A stretch of DNA of 64,000 bases. Source: JADJGC01 sp964576925 (lineage in GTDB: Bacteria > Zixibacteria > MSB-5A5 > CAIYYT01). The notes below the pieces were generated by a model that saw only the letters and a program-made list of their open reading frames with translations, had not been told where the DNA came from and did no database searches. Positions 16,638-25,357 of the stretch are shown here, one piece after another. Made by a program: the position numbers and the translations under genes. Location of the stretch: positions 434,001-498,000 of the forward strand of contig CAZNWJ010000001.1 in assembly GCA_964576925.1 (NCBI GenBank), written 5' to 3'. Each line of letters starts with the position of its first letter. Position 1 is the first letter of the stretch.

Positions 16638-17302
16638 TGGACGAAGAAAACCAAATCAGAAAGCTGCTCTCTGAGATTTCCTCAGACGATCCTGCCCCCA
16701 GGCTCGCTAGCCTTCGCCAGTTCGCCGACTTCCTGCTTGAGGCCAATCAGAAGTTCAATCTTGTCTCGCGGCAGGATTCTAAAGCTCTCGTCCAAGATTT
16801 GATTATCGATAGCCTGGCCCTGATGCCGATTGTGAATTATGAGCGAGATGCAACACTACTCGACATTGGCTCAGGTGCTGGATTCCCGGGATTGGTTCAG
16901 AAGATCGCCCGACCGGACTTGACGCTGATTAGCGTCGATTCTAACAAGAAGAAGATTGAATTTCAGAAGGCCGCCGCCGCGCTATTGCGCTTGGAAAAGT
17001 GCCAGTTCAAGGCCGACCGGGTTGAGAGTATCGCGCTTGAGCCGGTTGACTATGCAATCGCCAAGGGCGTGGGTTCGATAGATCAGATTTGCCGTTGGGC
17101 GAGGCCTCATCTCAAGGGAGGCGGGATTCTCATTCTGCCCAGAGGAGTCGAAGAGCCGTTCACAATTGAATCACCTGTGAGCGGATTCACGCTCTTGCAG
17201 CGCCGAGAGTACTCAAAAGGTCAAGAGGGGAGATCCGCCGTGGTTTTGATGTCCAAGTCTGCTGAGCCCATGTTCCCGTGGGTTGTTAGCCAAGATAATT
17301 AG
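16637..17302 (+). CDS. rsmG: 16S rRNA (guanine527-N7)-methyltransferase RsmG
   Basis: RsmG methylates N7 of G527 in 16S rRNA using S-adenosylmethionine. The 221-residue frame shows the N-terminal helical part with NQKFNLVSRQDS, motif I TLLDIGSGAGFPG, and VDSNKKKIEFQKAAA. The later segment AIAKGVGSIDQICRWARPHL is weaker than the typical SRA/AFA motif. The ATG at 16637 overlaps the mnmG stop (TGATG), and a GTG at 16634 is an alternative. This is the classical mnmG-rsmG pair next to parAB. Confidence 0.94.
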   Translation: MDEENQIRKLLSEISSDDPAPRLASLRQFADFLLEANQKFNLVSRQDSKALVQDLIIDSLALMPIVNYERDATLLDIGSGAGFPGLVQKIARPDLTLISVDSNKKKIEFQKAAAALLRLEKCQFKADRVESIALEPVDYAIAKGVGSIDQICRWARPHLKGGGILILPRGVEEPFTIESPVSGFTLLQRREYSKGQEGRSAVVLMSKSAEPMFPWVVSQDN

Positions 17303-17407
17303 TGAAATTCTCGCCGCCGCCTGCCAATCCTTCAAGTTTTTATTGCGCAATCATCCGCGACTCATAATATGTCTGGTGAACGGATTCGCTTCCAGCAGGA
17401 GGGACTT

Positions 17408-18166
17408 CTGGCTAAGATTTTCGCCATTGTAAACCAGAAAGGCGGCGTCGGCAAAACCACGACAGCCATCAACCTTTCGGCCTGTATCGCCATCGCGGAA
17501 AAATCGACCTTGCTCGTCGATCTCGATCCGCAAGGCAACGCCACCTCCGGAATGGGAATCGACAAGCGCAATCTGCCTTCATCGGTCTATGATTTATTTG
17601 GTGACGAAACGTCAATCGAGGCGGTCATCCAGAAGACCAATATCAAGTATCTTGATATCATCCCCTCCAACATCAATCTCGTGGCCGCCGAGCTTGAACT
17701 GGTGGAGCGGACCGACCGCGAGACGTTCATGCGCGATAGGCTGGCCGGAATCAGGGACTTCTATGACTATATTGTCATTGATTGTCCCCCGTCTCTCGGT
17801 CTTTTGACCTTAAACGCCCTGGTAGCCGCCGATCATCTCTTGATTCCGATCCAGGCTGAATATTACGCTTTAGAGGGCTTGAGCCAATTGGTGGATACAA
17901 TCCAGTTGGTGCAGCAGAGTTTGAATCCCCAACTGACGATTGGTGGAATCCTCATCACAATGTTCGATCATCGGTTGAATTTGGCCCGCCAAGTCGTCGA
18001 CGAAACGCGTAATCACTTCAAAGACAAAGTTTTCAATACGATTATCAACCGCAATGTCCGCCTGGGCGAGGCACCGTCGTTCGGAAAGCCGATTATTCTC
18101 TACGATATCGGTTCAACCGGTGCAGAAAACTATATCTCGCTGACGGAGGAGGTTTTACGGATATGA
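17408..18166 (+). CDS. parA: Chromosome partitioning ATPase ParA (Soj), probable CTG start
   Basis: ParA is a Walker-type ATPase that binds DNA non-specifically and positions ParB-parS complexes. Motifs: the deviant Walker A FAIVNQKGGVGKTTTAINL, LLVDLDPQGNATSGMG, and IDCPPSLGLLTLNAL. The frame is open from an ATG at 17369, but no ribosome site precedes it. A perfect AGGAGG (17397-17402) lies five bases before CTG at 17408, which gives LAKIFAIVNQKGG read as MAKIF, the usual family start. I therefore favour 17408 (252 residues); 17369 gives 265 residues. It overlaps parB by four bases. Confidence 0.95.
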   Translation: MAKIFAIVNQKGGVGKTTTAINLSACIAIAEKSTLLVDLDPQGNATSGMGIDKRNLPSSVYDLFGDETSIEAVIQKTNIKYLDIIPSNINLVAAELELVERTDRETFMRDRLAGIRDFYDYIVIDCPPSLGLLTLNALVAADHLLIPIQAEYYALEGLSQLVDTIQLVQQSLNPQLTIGGILITMFDHRLNLARQVVDETRNHFKDKVFNTIINRNVRLGEAPSFGKPIILYDIGSTGAENYISLTEEVLRI

Positions 18167-19047
18167 AGAAATCGGCGCTGGGTAAGGGGCTAGCGGCTCT
18201 CATTCCGACTGCGCCTGCAGCCGAACCGGTCAGCAACGCTCCCGTTGAACAAGAGCTGGGCGAGCGATTGATCATGATCGGGCTCGATCAACTCCTGGCA
18301 AACCCGAACCAGCCGCGTAAGCACTTTGAGGAAGAGAAATTGCAGCAGTTAGCGGACTCGATTCGCCAGAAGGGTGTCTTGCAGCCGATCCTGGTGCGCC
18401 GGATTGACGGGAAGTTCCAGATCGTTGCCGGCGAACGCCGTTTCCGCGCTGCTGAGAGACTCGGCCTGCCCGAGGTGCCTGCCAGGCTGGTGGATGATCT
18501 CAATGATCGCGATATGCTGGAGATCTCGATTGTCGAGAACCTGCAACGCGACGATCTCAATCCACTCGAACTGGCCGATGGCTACAATCGCCTTATACGT
18601 GATTTCAGCCTCACCCAAGAGGAGCTGTCGACGCGAGTGGGCAAGGATCGCTCTTCGATCGCCAATACGCTGCGATTGCTTAATCTCCCCGGCGAAATCA
18701 AGCAGAGTATCATCGCGGGCAAGATCAAGGAGGGTCACGCGCGAGCGATCCTGGCCCTGGAGACCGAGAAGGAACAGCTGGAACTGGCGCGCAAGATTAT
18801 CGAAGAGGACCTGACCGTGCGGGCGATCGAAGAGATTATCTACGGCGCCAAGCGCCGCAAGCGTGGGCGCAGCCTGAAACTCAAGACACGTCCGGTCGAG
18901 ATCTCTCAGGCTGAGACGGCGCTCAAGCGCAGGCTAGGTACGGCAGTACGGATCGAGCGCGGACTCAAGCGGGGCCGGATTCAAATCGAGTTCTACGGCG
19001 ATGCAGATTTAACGCGCATATTGGACCTGCTGGGGGTAGAACTATAA
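18163..19047 (+). CDS. parB: Chromosome partitioning protein ParB (Spo0J)
   Basis: ParB is the parS-binding CTPase clamp protein. The 294 residues begin KKSALGKGLAALIP, the ParA-stimulating N-terminus. The CTP-binding/ParB nuclease-like domain follows, with NPNQPRKHFEEEKLQQLADS and GERRFRAAERLG, then the helix-turn-helix LTQEELSTRVGKDRSSIANT and KEGHARAILAL. A C-terminal dimerisation domain ends the protein (RRLGTAVRIERGLKRGRIQI). The start overlaps parA by four bases, and the stop is immediately followed by the next ATG, so parA, parB and the M23 gene form one operon. Its site is the parS at 16616. Confidence 0.97.
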   Translation: MKKSALGKGLAALIPTAPAAEPVSNAPVEQELGERLIMIGLDQLLANPNQPRKHFEEEKLQQLADSIRQKGVLQPILVRRIDGKFQIVAGERRFRAAERLGLPEVPARLVDDLNDRDMLEISIVENLQRDDLNPLELADGYNRLIRDFSLTQEELSTRVGKDRSSIANTLRLLNLPGEIKQSIIAGKIKEGHARAILALETEKEQLELARKIIEEDLTVRAIEEIIYGAKRRKRGRSLKLKTRPVEISQAETALKRRLGTAVRIERGLKRGRIQIEFYGDADLTRILDLLGVEL

Positions 19048-19851
19048 ATGTCGACAGGCGATAACCACATTACGCTGATGCTGATCTTTGACTCCGGCAA
19101 AGCCCCGGTGTCGATCCGTTTGCCGCGCTGGAAGTACCAAGTCGCGATCGGCGCGGTTGCCCTGCTGATCATCGTTTCGATTGTCGGTACTTTCAATTAC
19201 GCGCGATTGGCGATGCACTCCGGAGAACGTGACGATCTTCTGCGGGAAAACGAGGAACTAAAGCGGTTGAACTCAAAGGTTGTCGTGCTCGAGTCAAACC
19301 TGGAAGCGTATCGCGCGATGCTCAAGCAGGTGGCGGCTCTGGCCGGGGTTGACTTGAACCAGTACGGCATGGAGGACTCCGCCAACAACGCGGGCACACC
19401 GCTCATTTCGCAGACCGATATTAACATAGATCCCGGGACGCAGGCGACTGCGCCTCTGCAACCAATCCCGACCGGCTTGCCGGTGCGGGGATACCTCTCG
19501 CGCACGTTCCGGCCCATGGAGGAGAATCCCAAGACCCGTCATCTCGGTATCGATATCGCCGTCAAGACCGGTACCAGGGTGACGGCGACAGCGGATGGTG
19601 AAGTTTCGTTCGCCGGTTGGGATGATACTTTTGGCTGGATGGTTGTATTGAGACACCCGAACAATGTCGAAACCATGTATGGACATAACGACACCTTGCT
19701 CGTCGCCGTTGGCCAGGACGTACGCTTCGGCCAGGTGATATCGCTATCGGGAAACACCGGCGTGAGTACGGCGCCGCATGTCCACTATGAGATTCGCGAA
19801 AACGGGAAACCCGTAAACCCGGAAGACTACAATGGGAAAACCACTAATTAA
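19048..19851 (+). CDS. M23 family metallopeptidase (LytM-type, membrane-anchored)
   Basis: This is a probable peptidoglycan endopeptidase of 267 residues. A single transmembrane helix (about 32-50) is followed by a short coiled coil (ERDDLLRENEELKRLNSKVV), a Pro/Thr-rich linker, and the M23 domain (about 143-260). The zinc ligands are intact: His165 and Asp169 in RHLGIDIA and His246 in HVHYEIR, with His244 and His212 (YGHND) as catalytic-site histidines. It directly follows parB and overlaps the bactofilin frame, a pairing known from cell-shape systems where bactofilins position M23 peptidases. The N-terminal 30 residues resemble the cytoplasmic stub of such anchored peptidases. Confidence 0.92.
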   Translation: MSTGDNHITLMLIFDSGKAPVSIRLPRWKYQVAIGAVALLIIVSIVGTFNYARLAMHSGERDDLLRENEELKRLNSKVVVLESNLEAYRAMLKQVAALAGVDLNQYGMEDSANNAGTPLISQTDINIDPGTQATAPLQPIPTGLPVRGYLSRTFRPMEENPKTRHLGIDIAVKTGTRVTATADGEVSFAGWDDTFGWMVVLRHPNNVETMYGHNDTLLVAVGQDVRFGQVISLSGNTGVSTAPHVHYEIRENGKPVNPEDYNGKTTN

Positions 19852-19870
19852 CTTGATAGGAGACGAATCG

Positions 19871-20251
19871 ATGCCAGAGAATCTGAGCACCATCATCGGC
19901 AAGGACAGCACGTTTACCGGAACAATGGAAGTCAAGGGCACTCTGCGTGTCGACGGCAAGGTCAAGGGCAAGATCGTCGCTGACGAGACCGTCTCGATCG
20001 GCAGTACTGGAGAGGTTGAAGCCGACATCGAGGCCAAGACAGTCGTTGTTTCCGGTACGGTCGTTGGAAATATCCACACATCTGACAAGACGGAAATGCA
20101 GGCTAAAGCCAAGGTAATCGGCGACTTAGTGACTAAAAGCATCGTGATCGAACAAGGTGCCATTTTTCACGGCTCGTGCCAGATGAAAGGACTAAAAGAA
20201 CACGAGCAAAAACCCGATAATAGGGTTGTGGAAAAGAAGCCGCTACCGTAG
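19871..20251 (+). CDS. Bactofilin (polymer-forming cytoskeletal protein)
   Basis: Bactofilins form nucleotide-free filaments built from a right-handed beta helix. The sequence shows the repeated beta-helix rungs: IGKDSTFTGTMEVKGTLRVD, GKVKGKIVADETVSIGSTGE, then VEADIEAKTVVVSGTVVGNI, with a basic, Pro-rich tail. I chose the ATG at 19871 (126 residues) because AGGAG lies eight bases upstream; an earlier ATG at 19832 lies inside the M23 gene and has no such site. It is coupled to the M23 gene and, through it, to parAB. This suggests a link between cell-wall shape and origin positioning, as described for Myxococcus bactofilins. Confidence 0.94.
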   Translation: MPENLSTIIGKDSTFTGTMEVKGTLRVDGKVKGKIVADETVSIGSTGEVEADIEAKTVVVSGTVVGNIHTSDKTEMQAKAKVIGDLVTKSIVIEQGAIFHGSCQMKGLKEHEQKPDNRVVEKKPLP

Positions 20252-20375
20252 TGAGTCGTCACCGCGGTCGGATTCTTGTGGATAACTTAGGTAACATTGT
20301 GGAATCTCATCTACTTTGTTGGTAGACAGCGCGATACGAGATATCTTTAACAGAAGCGCTTAAGCGTTATCCACA
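20227..20375. promoter_or_regulatory. DnaA-box cluster, candidate replication origin
   Basis: Two perfect DnaA boxes, in opposite orientations, lie at 20277-20285 (TGTGGATAA) and 20367-20375 (TTATCCACA). A third, TGTGGAAAA (TTTTCCACA on the other strand, which fits TTWTNCACA), lies at 20227-20235 at the end of the bactofilin gene. A weaker match is at 20298-20306. Between the perfect boxes the sequence is rather AT-rich (GATATCTTTAAC). The gap 20252-20420 has no gene. Its place beside parABS fits oriC, but it could also be a DnaA-regulated promoter for the gene at 20421. Confidence 0.6.
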
Positions 20376-20420
20376 AAGGCTTGATGCAAGTTTGTTTAGA
20401 ATCCGTTAAGGGAATTCGCC

Positions 20421-21125
20421 GTGGGTACGTTCTTTTTGATCGCAAGTACTGTCCTCTTCTTTAGTGGACTTGGTTGCCTGCTGATTGTCTTTGTGTCAGT
20501 GGCGCGCCGTCTCAAGGACAATATGACCACCTCGGTCTATTTTCGCGCCAAGCGTTCGTACAAATCGTGGGTTCTCTCAATTAGCGGTGTTATCCTGATC
20601 GTGCTGGCTCAGGGAAGCTACTGGTTCTACGGTCAGGTTGGTCGCTACATCCCCTTCGACACGAATCTGCCCAGGGCGCAGCTCAGCTTCCTCTACGAGG
20701 AGTATCGTCAACCACGATTGGTCATACAGACAGCGGACCAAAACAACCATAACGACGTTCAATTAGTGCCATTCACGTCCGACTCAATTGCTGTCGGTGT
20801 CGAGGTGATTAAATGGAAAAAGGTCTGCCAAGTGCTGGGTTTAAAGGACTGCTATCGCATTAACGGCATCTACTACTCCAGCTCACCTGACGACACGATT
20901 GCCAACCTGAACAAGCTCCCCAATCATCAGCTTAACGGCGGCCCTTCGGGGTTTCTCTCGCTGGCAGCATCCATCGGCGGCCTGTTTCCGGGAGACGTTA
21001 AACTGATTCTCTCACCGGCTGTGGAGGCGGATAGCCGGAGTATCTACACTCTCGAATTTTCGGGAGAGGGTGTGACTTCCTCACGCGCGTTTGACAATCA
21101 ACAAGCTTCGAGTTATTCTCACTAA
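20421..21125 (+). CDS. Membrane protein of unknown function
   Basis: I do not recognise the family. The 234-residue product starts with GTG and has two N-terminal membrane helices (about 4-25, LIASTVLFFSGLGCLLIVFV, and 49-66, VLSISGVILIVLAQGSYW). A mainly beta-type, probably extracytoplasmic domain follows, with no visible catalytic motif. It contains two Cys at about 136 and 143 (VCQVLGLKDC). It lies just after the DnaA-box cluster and before the MoxR ATPase, with about 140 bases to the latter, so a shared operon is possible but not clear. Confidence 0.7.
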   Translation: MGTFFLIASTVLFFSGLGCLLIVFVSVARRLKDNMTTSVYFRAKRSYKSWVLSISGVILIVLAQGSYWFYGQVGRYIPFDTNLPRAQLSFLYEEYRQPRLVIQTADQNNHNDVQLVPFTSDSIAVGVEVIKWKKVCQVLGLKDCYRINGIYYSSSPDDTIANLNKLPNHQLNGGPSGFLSLAASIGGLFPGDVKLILSPAVEADSRSIYTLEFSGEGVTSSRAFDNQQASSYSH

Positions 21126-21266
21126 GCCAAAACAATTCGGGCGATTGTCGCGTTTATCGGTATAAGCGATTGTCGCCAATTGCGCTTTGGTGGTATTCTG
21201 CCGGGGCGAGCCACTGGCGACTTCGGATTGGTATTATCAGGCGAGAGTTATTTCGGGAGGACGTTC

Positions 21267-22274
21267 ATGACGGATCAGATCAGAGAATCAGCGGACCTAC
21301 AGGCAGTCGAACGACTCAAGACGGCGCGGGCCAAGATCAAGGCCGAGGTCGGCAAGGTCATTATCGGCCAGGATCGCGTCATCGACGAACTCATGATCGC
21401 CTTGCTCTCCAGCGGCCATTGTCTTCTCGTTGGCGTGCCGGGCCTTGCCAAAACGCTGATGATTTCGACACTCGCCCGTGCGCTTGACCTGAAATTCGCC
21501 CGCATTCAGTTTACACCCGATCTGATGCCTTCCGATATCACCGGCACGGAGATCCTCGAAGAGAACAAGTCTACCGGCCAGCGCGAATTCAAGTTCATGA
21601 AGGGGCCGGTCTTTGCGAATATCGTCCTCGCCGACGAGATCAACCGGACTCCCCCCAAGACCCAAGCCGCTTTGCTCCAGGCGATGCAGGAACACGAAGT
21701 GACCGCCTCCGGACAGACGTTCAAACTCGACGAGCCGTTCTTCGTTTTGGCGACGCAGAATCCGATCGAACAGGAAGGCACCTATCCGTTGCCGGAAGCG
21801 CAGCTCGACCGCTTTATGTTTAATATCCACGTCGATTACCCGAGTTACGACGAAGAACACGCCATTGTGAAGACCACGACGGCGGTGCTTCGCCACGATG
21901 TCGCCAAGATCATGAGCGGAAGTGAGATCTCAGGACTGCAACAGTTGGTGCGGAAAGTGCCGGTTTCGGACCACGTCATTGACTATGCGGTGAGACTCGT
22001 TCGCGCCACACGCCGAAGCGGTAACGAAGTTCGCGAGTACATCAGCAACTGGGTGACCTGGGGCGCCGGTCCGCGCGCTTCGCAGTACCTGATTCTCGGG
22101 GCCAAGACCAATGCGATATTGAATGGCCGCTATACGCCTTCCATTGAAGATGTCCAGTCCGTTGCCAAGCCGGTGTTGCGCCATCGTATTGTGACTTCGT
22201 TCAACGCGGAAGCTGACGGCGTGGATACGCTGCAGATTATTGATAAGTTGCTGGCGGAGGTAAAAGAAAACTAG
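21267..22274 (+). CDS. MoxR family AAA+ ATPase
   Basis: MoxR proteins are AAA+ chaperones that usually act with von Willebrand factor A partners in maturing envelope or metal enzymes. The 335-residue frame from the ATG at 21267 follows GGGAGGA. Motifs: Walker A LVGVPGLAKTLMIS, FTPDLMPSDITGTEI, Walker B VLADEINRTPPKTQAALLQA, sensor FVLATQNPIEQEGTYPLPEA, and the arginine-finger region LDRFMFNI. The usual downstream DUF58 and VWA genes are not present here; the next gene is convergent. An upstream in-frame ATG at 21180 lacks a ribosome site. Confidence 0.94.
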   Translation: MTDQIRESADLQAVERLKTARAKIKAEVGKVIIGQDRVIDELMIALLSSGHCLLVGVPGLAKTLMISTLARALDLKFARIQFTPDLMPSDITGTEILEENKSTGQREFKFMKGPVFANIVLADEINRTPPKTQAALLQAMQEHEVTASGQTFKLDEPFFVLATQNPIEQEGTYPLPEAQLDRFMFNIHVDYPSYDEEHAIVKTTTAVLRHDVAKIMSGSEISGLQQLVRKVPVSDHVIDYAVRLVRATRRSGNEVREYISNWVTWGAGPRASQYLILGAKTNAILNGRYTPSIEDVQSVAKPVLRHRIVTSFNAEADGVDTLQIIDKLLAEVKEN

Positions 22275-22336
22275 GGGTGCTTGCTGCCGGTGACGTTTAC
22301 CACGATGCAGGAAGGCTTTGGACCGCAGCTCCAGGC

Positions 22337-22822
22337 TTAGTGCACGAACGCCACGGCGTGCCAGCTTTCTGAGAAGGGGATTTCCCAGAATCCCGCCTGC
22401 AACTCGCCGACCTTGGTGAGCGCATTATTAAACACGACAGTCTCGCGTTTGACCTTGCCTTCATCGACCAGCTTCTGAAAATCGGGACGGGAAACGCAAT
22501 TAATGAAATCGCCGTCGCGGTAATAGACCAAGCCGCGGTTGAGAGCATCCAAACCAAGGCTCGACTTCAGCGATTTGAATACGCGAACGGAGGAGTCGAT
22601 CGAGCAACCGGAAACATCGTCCTTGCTCTCACCGACAATGAAGACGAACTGATCGTAGACGATCTTAAATGCGCCCCGGACGTCGTCTTGATGAGATTTC
22701 CAGTCTTCAACAAAATCGCCGAGCGCTTCTTGCACCGCAGCCAGTTCCTGCGATCCCAGGCGCCGGGGGAAGGCGTAGACCCACACACGGGTATCGGGGC
22801 GAAAATCGTGGAATAGTTTCAT
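22337..22822 (-). CDS. Conserved protein of the misnamed 'ABC transporter ATPase' family
   Basis: The 161-residue protein resembles a family, common in Bacteroidetes, often annotated as ABC transporter ATPase although it has no Walker motifs. Recognisable features are FRPDTRVWVYAFPRRL, the QFVFIVGESK strand, the strongly conserved SGCSIDSSVRVFKSL, and the end TVVFNNALTKVGELQ with SESWHAV. Its function is unknown. I chose the ATG at 22822, where homologues begin; an ATG five codons earlier is an alternative. A longer frame to 23080 overlaps the YhaM gene and is not credible. The conserved Cys and His (SGCSID, ESWHA) may form a small active or metal site; this is speculation. Confidence 0.75.
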   Translation of the reverse strand: MKLFHDFRPDTRVWVYAFPRRLGSQELAAVQEALGDFVEDWKSHQDDVRGAFKIVYDQFVFIVGESKDDVSGCSIDSSVRVFKSLKSSLGLDALNRGLVYYRDGDFINCVSRPDFQKLVDEGKVKRETVVFNNALTKVGELQAGFWEIPFSESWHAVAFVH

Positions 22823-22889
22823 CGACAATGATAACATCGGCAGATAGGGGAAGTTCCAGAAGTGTGGGGCGGAAGAATAGCCGGTCGAA

Positions 22890-23864
22890 CTACTCAGTTT
22901 CGTCCGTGGTCGCCGGCGGCCTGCGCTCCAGATAGAGCATCGTGCCCAGCAATTGCACCCAGTCAGAAAATGCTCGTCCCTGATTCTCCGGCTTGTTGCG
23001 GATACGCGTGATCGCGTTGAGCTTGGAGTCCATTTCATCGATGAAATAGAGCACAAAGGCTTCTTCAAAGGCCGGTTCAACGGGCGCAGAATACTCTTTC
23101 TTGCCTTGGTGCGAGAGGATCAGATGGAGCAGCTTGCGAACATTGACGTCGTCCTGCAGGCCCAGGCGGACGGCGGCAGAACGCGCCATCTCGTAACCGA
23201 TCACCATATGGCCGAACAAACGGCCCTCAGTTGAGTACTCAAAGGTACTCTCAAACTCAAGTTCCGTGATCTTCCCCACGTCGTGAAGCAAGGCCCCGGC
23301 AATCAACAACGAACGATCGAGGTAAGTGTAATGATCGCAGAGCCTTATCGCAGCGTGCGCCATTGACAGAGAGTGTTCTGCCAAGCCGCGCAGATAGCCG
23401 TGGTGCCAACGTGTTCCGGCCGGAGATTCGAAATAGCGCGACTTTACCTGATCATCGTAAAGCAACTCAACAACAACCTGTCGCAACGCCTCGTCGCTAA
23501 TCAAGGCAACGACTTCCTCGACCCCGGCCACGAGTTCTTCCAGCCCGGCCGTGCTGGCCGGAAGCAGCTCCGTCACGTCGTATTCGTCAGACTTAGCTGG
23601 GCGCATTTTCTCGACAGCCAGTTGCAGTTGGCCGCGGTAGGAGCTGACGAGCCCCTTCACCTTGACAACAGAGGCATCGCGCACTTGGGCGTAGGCAGCT
23701 TCCGCTTCGTCCCCCCACATGATTCCTGCGAGTTTGCCTGAGGCGTCGGCCAGCTCGAGCTGCAGGCGGACTCCGCCGGTAAAGGGAATCAGTTCGCAAC
23801 GAGACAAGGCATAGAAGCCGATAATCGCGTCCCCGGTTTTGGCATCACGAAGATAGATCTGCAT
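22890..23864 (-). CDS. YhaM-like 3'-5' exoribonuclease (OB fold plus HD domain)
   Basis: The 324-residue protein has the two-part layout of YhaM. An N-terminal OB-type nucleic-acid-binding domain covers about 1-95, with GVRLQLELADASGKLAGIMW. A C-terminal HD phosphohydrolase domain follows. HD ligands are visible as WHHGYLRGLAEHS, ALLHDVGK (the HD pair) and LILSHQGKKEY, then DEMDSKLNA. Such enzymes degrade RNA or single-stranded DNA from the 3' end. The gene is the last but one of a minus-strand series and lies 68 bases before the next gene. The C-terminus is acidic. The function is by family. Confidence 0.88.
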   Translation of the reverse strand: MQIYLRDAKTGDAIIGFYALSRCELIPFTGGVRLQLELADASGKLAGIMWGDEAEAAYAQVRDASVVKVKGLVSSYRGQLQLAVEKMRPAKSDEYDVTELLPASTAGLEELVAGVEEVVALISDEALRQVVVELLYDDQVKSRYFESPAGTRWHHGYLRGLAEHSLSMAHAAIRLCDHYTYLDRSLLIAGALLHDVGKITELEFESTFEYSTEGRLFGHMVIGYEMARSAAVRLGLQDDVNVRKLLHLILSHQGKKEYSAPVEPAFEEAFVLYFIDEMDSKLNAITRIRNKPENQGRAFSDWVQLLGTMLYLERRPPATTDETE

Positions 23865-23955
23865 AGTGGCATAATCTTGATAAATCGCCGGGTCTTGTCA
23901 AGGCAAAGCCGCATGCTCAATTCAGTCGGAGCAAAATCGTTGGGCGTAGCCGCTG

Positions 23956-25167
23956 TTATTGCGGCGGTGTGAAGAGGCAGGATGTCTCGGCGAAGCCGGA
24001 CCAGTAGTTTATCAAGGCCACGATATCGGTGATATTGATCCTTCGGCTGCAGTCACAATCTCCCGGATAAAGCGGACAGCCAATAGGAGTGCCGAGGAAG
24101 ATCACGTTGATCAAGACGGTGGCGTCGGCGAGATTGATCTTGTTATCTCCGTTGAGGTCACCGATGCGATAGCTGTACTCAAACATCCCGACATCCTCGC
24201 GCGCTCCGCCCTGCGGATATCCGGGCGGGAGCTCCTCTCCGGCATCGATAAGTCGTGAATCGCAAGCGAGGTGGAAATCGTGACCGGCGGGATTTACGAA
24301 TCGCGGATTCTTGGCGATATTGTCATAGATATCCGCCGAGTCGAGATTGTAGTTCTTGGCGGCCGTGATATCTCCCAGCGCCGGTTCACCGCAGCCGGCA
24401 AAGTTCTCAAGCTGGTTCTGATAGAAGTTGTTGTTCTTCATTTCCCAGACACCGCCGTTGCAGTGAATTCCGCCACAAACAGGCGCGGTGTTGTTTGAGA
24501 CGGAGTTGTTGGTGAACCAGACGAAGGAATTCTTGATATAGAGAGCGCCGCCGTTGAACTCCGCCATATTGTTGTAGAAGACGTTGTGGTCGACAACGGC
24601 CGAGGATGACTCAAGATATAATCCGCCGCCGTCACCAGCCGAATTGCCGACGAAAGCGTTGTGCGAGATCGTCGGCGCGGCATTGCGCACGGCGATTCCG
24701 GCGCCGACGATGGCGCTGTTGTTGCGGATGATGTTGTTGCGGATCAGGGGTGTCGAAGCATTGGTGACATAGATCCCGCCGCCACCAAATGAGTTCGGCA
24801 CCAGCGTACCGATGCCGTTGATCAGAGTGAAGCCGCACAATTGTGCTGTTGAATCGACGCGCGAAACAAATCGTACGACAGAGCCGGAATCGGCGCTCGT
24901 CGGCATCGAGCCATCAATGATAGTTTGCTGGATCAGCGCCGGGTCACCCGTAAGCAAGAACTGGGATGCGACGGTAATGTTCTTGCCGCGATAACTGATA
25001 TTCTCGCGGTAGTTTCCGGGGGACACGATGACCGTATCGCCGTTGACGCACTGGCTAATGGCCCCTTGGATGGTTGTCGCACTACCGGGAACGGTGAGGA
25101 TTCGCCCGTCTAACGGCGAAGACAGAGACACCACGGCCGCTATGAAGATTAGAAAAATCCGTTTCAA
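23956..25167 (-). CDS. Secreted right-handed beta-helix protein with dockerin end
   Basis: This is a probable extracellular protein of 403 residues. After the signal peptide (LKRIFLIFIAAVVSLSSP) comes a pectate-lyase/NosD-type beta helix (about 25-330), shown by ladders such as GGGIYVTNASTPLIRNNIIR, VGAGIAVRNAAPTISHNAFV and GGLYLESSSAVVDHNVFY. The end holds two dockerin-like repeats, GDLNGDNKINLADATVLINV and CDCSRRINITDIVALINY. The start is uncertain: TTG at 25167 puts the signal at the N-terminus, while the frame reaches a GTG at 25239. No catalytic residues typical of lyases stand out, so binding or structural roles are equally possible. Confidence 0.85.
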   Translation of the reverse strand: MKRIFLIFIAAVVSLSSPLDGRILTVPGSATTIQGAISQCVNGDTVIVSPGNYRENISYRGKNITVASQFLLTGDPALIQQTIIDGSMPTSADSGSVVRFVSRVDSTAQLCGFTLINGIGTLVPNSFGGGGIYVTNASTPLIRNNIIRNNSAIVGAGIAVRNAAPTISHNAFVGNSAGDGGGLYLESSSAVVDHNVFYNNMAEFNGGALYIKNSFVWFTNNSVSNNTAPVCGGIHCNGGVWEMKNNNFYQNQLENFAGCGEPALGDITAAKNYNLDSADIYDNIAKNPRFVNPAGHDFHLACDSRLIDAGEELPPGYPQGGAREDVGMFEYSYRIGDLNGDNKINLADATVLINVIFLGTPIGCPLYPGDCDCSRRINITDIVALINYWSGFAETSCLFTPPQ

Positions 25168-25357
25168 AGTTATCTGACACTCCCACTCGGCCAGTAGGGT
25201 CGGCACCAATGTAATAAATATCTCCGTTTTCGCAAACACTTTGCTTCGGTAGACGCTGCAAACTATCGCATTTCAACCCTGCCAAACCGAAGTGTTCGCC
25301 CAGTCCGGAGGGATGCGGTTAGAAGTAAACTGGATTAGAGTCGCGGATTCGACGGAG

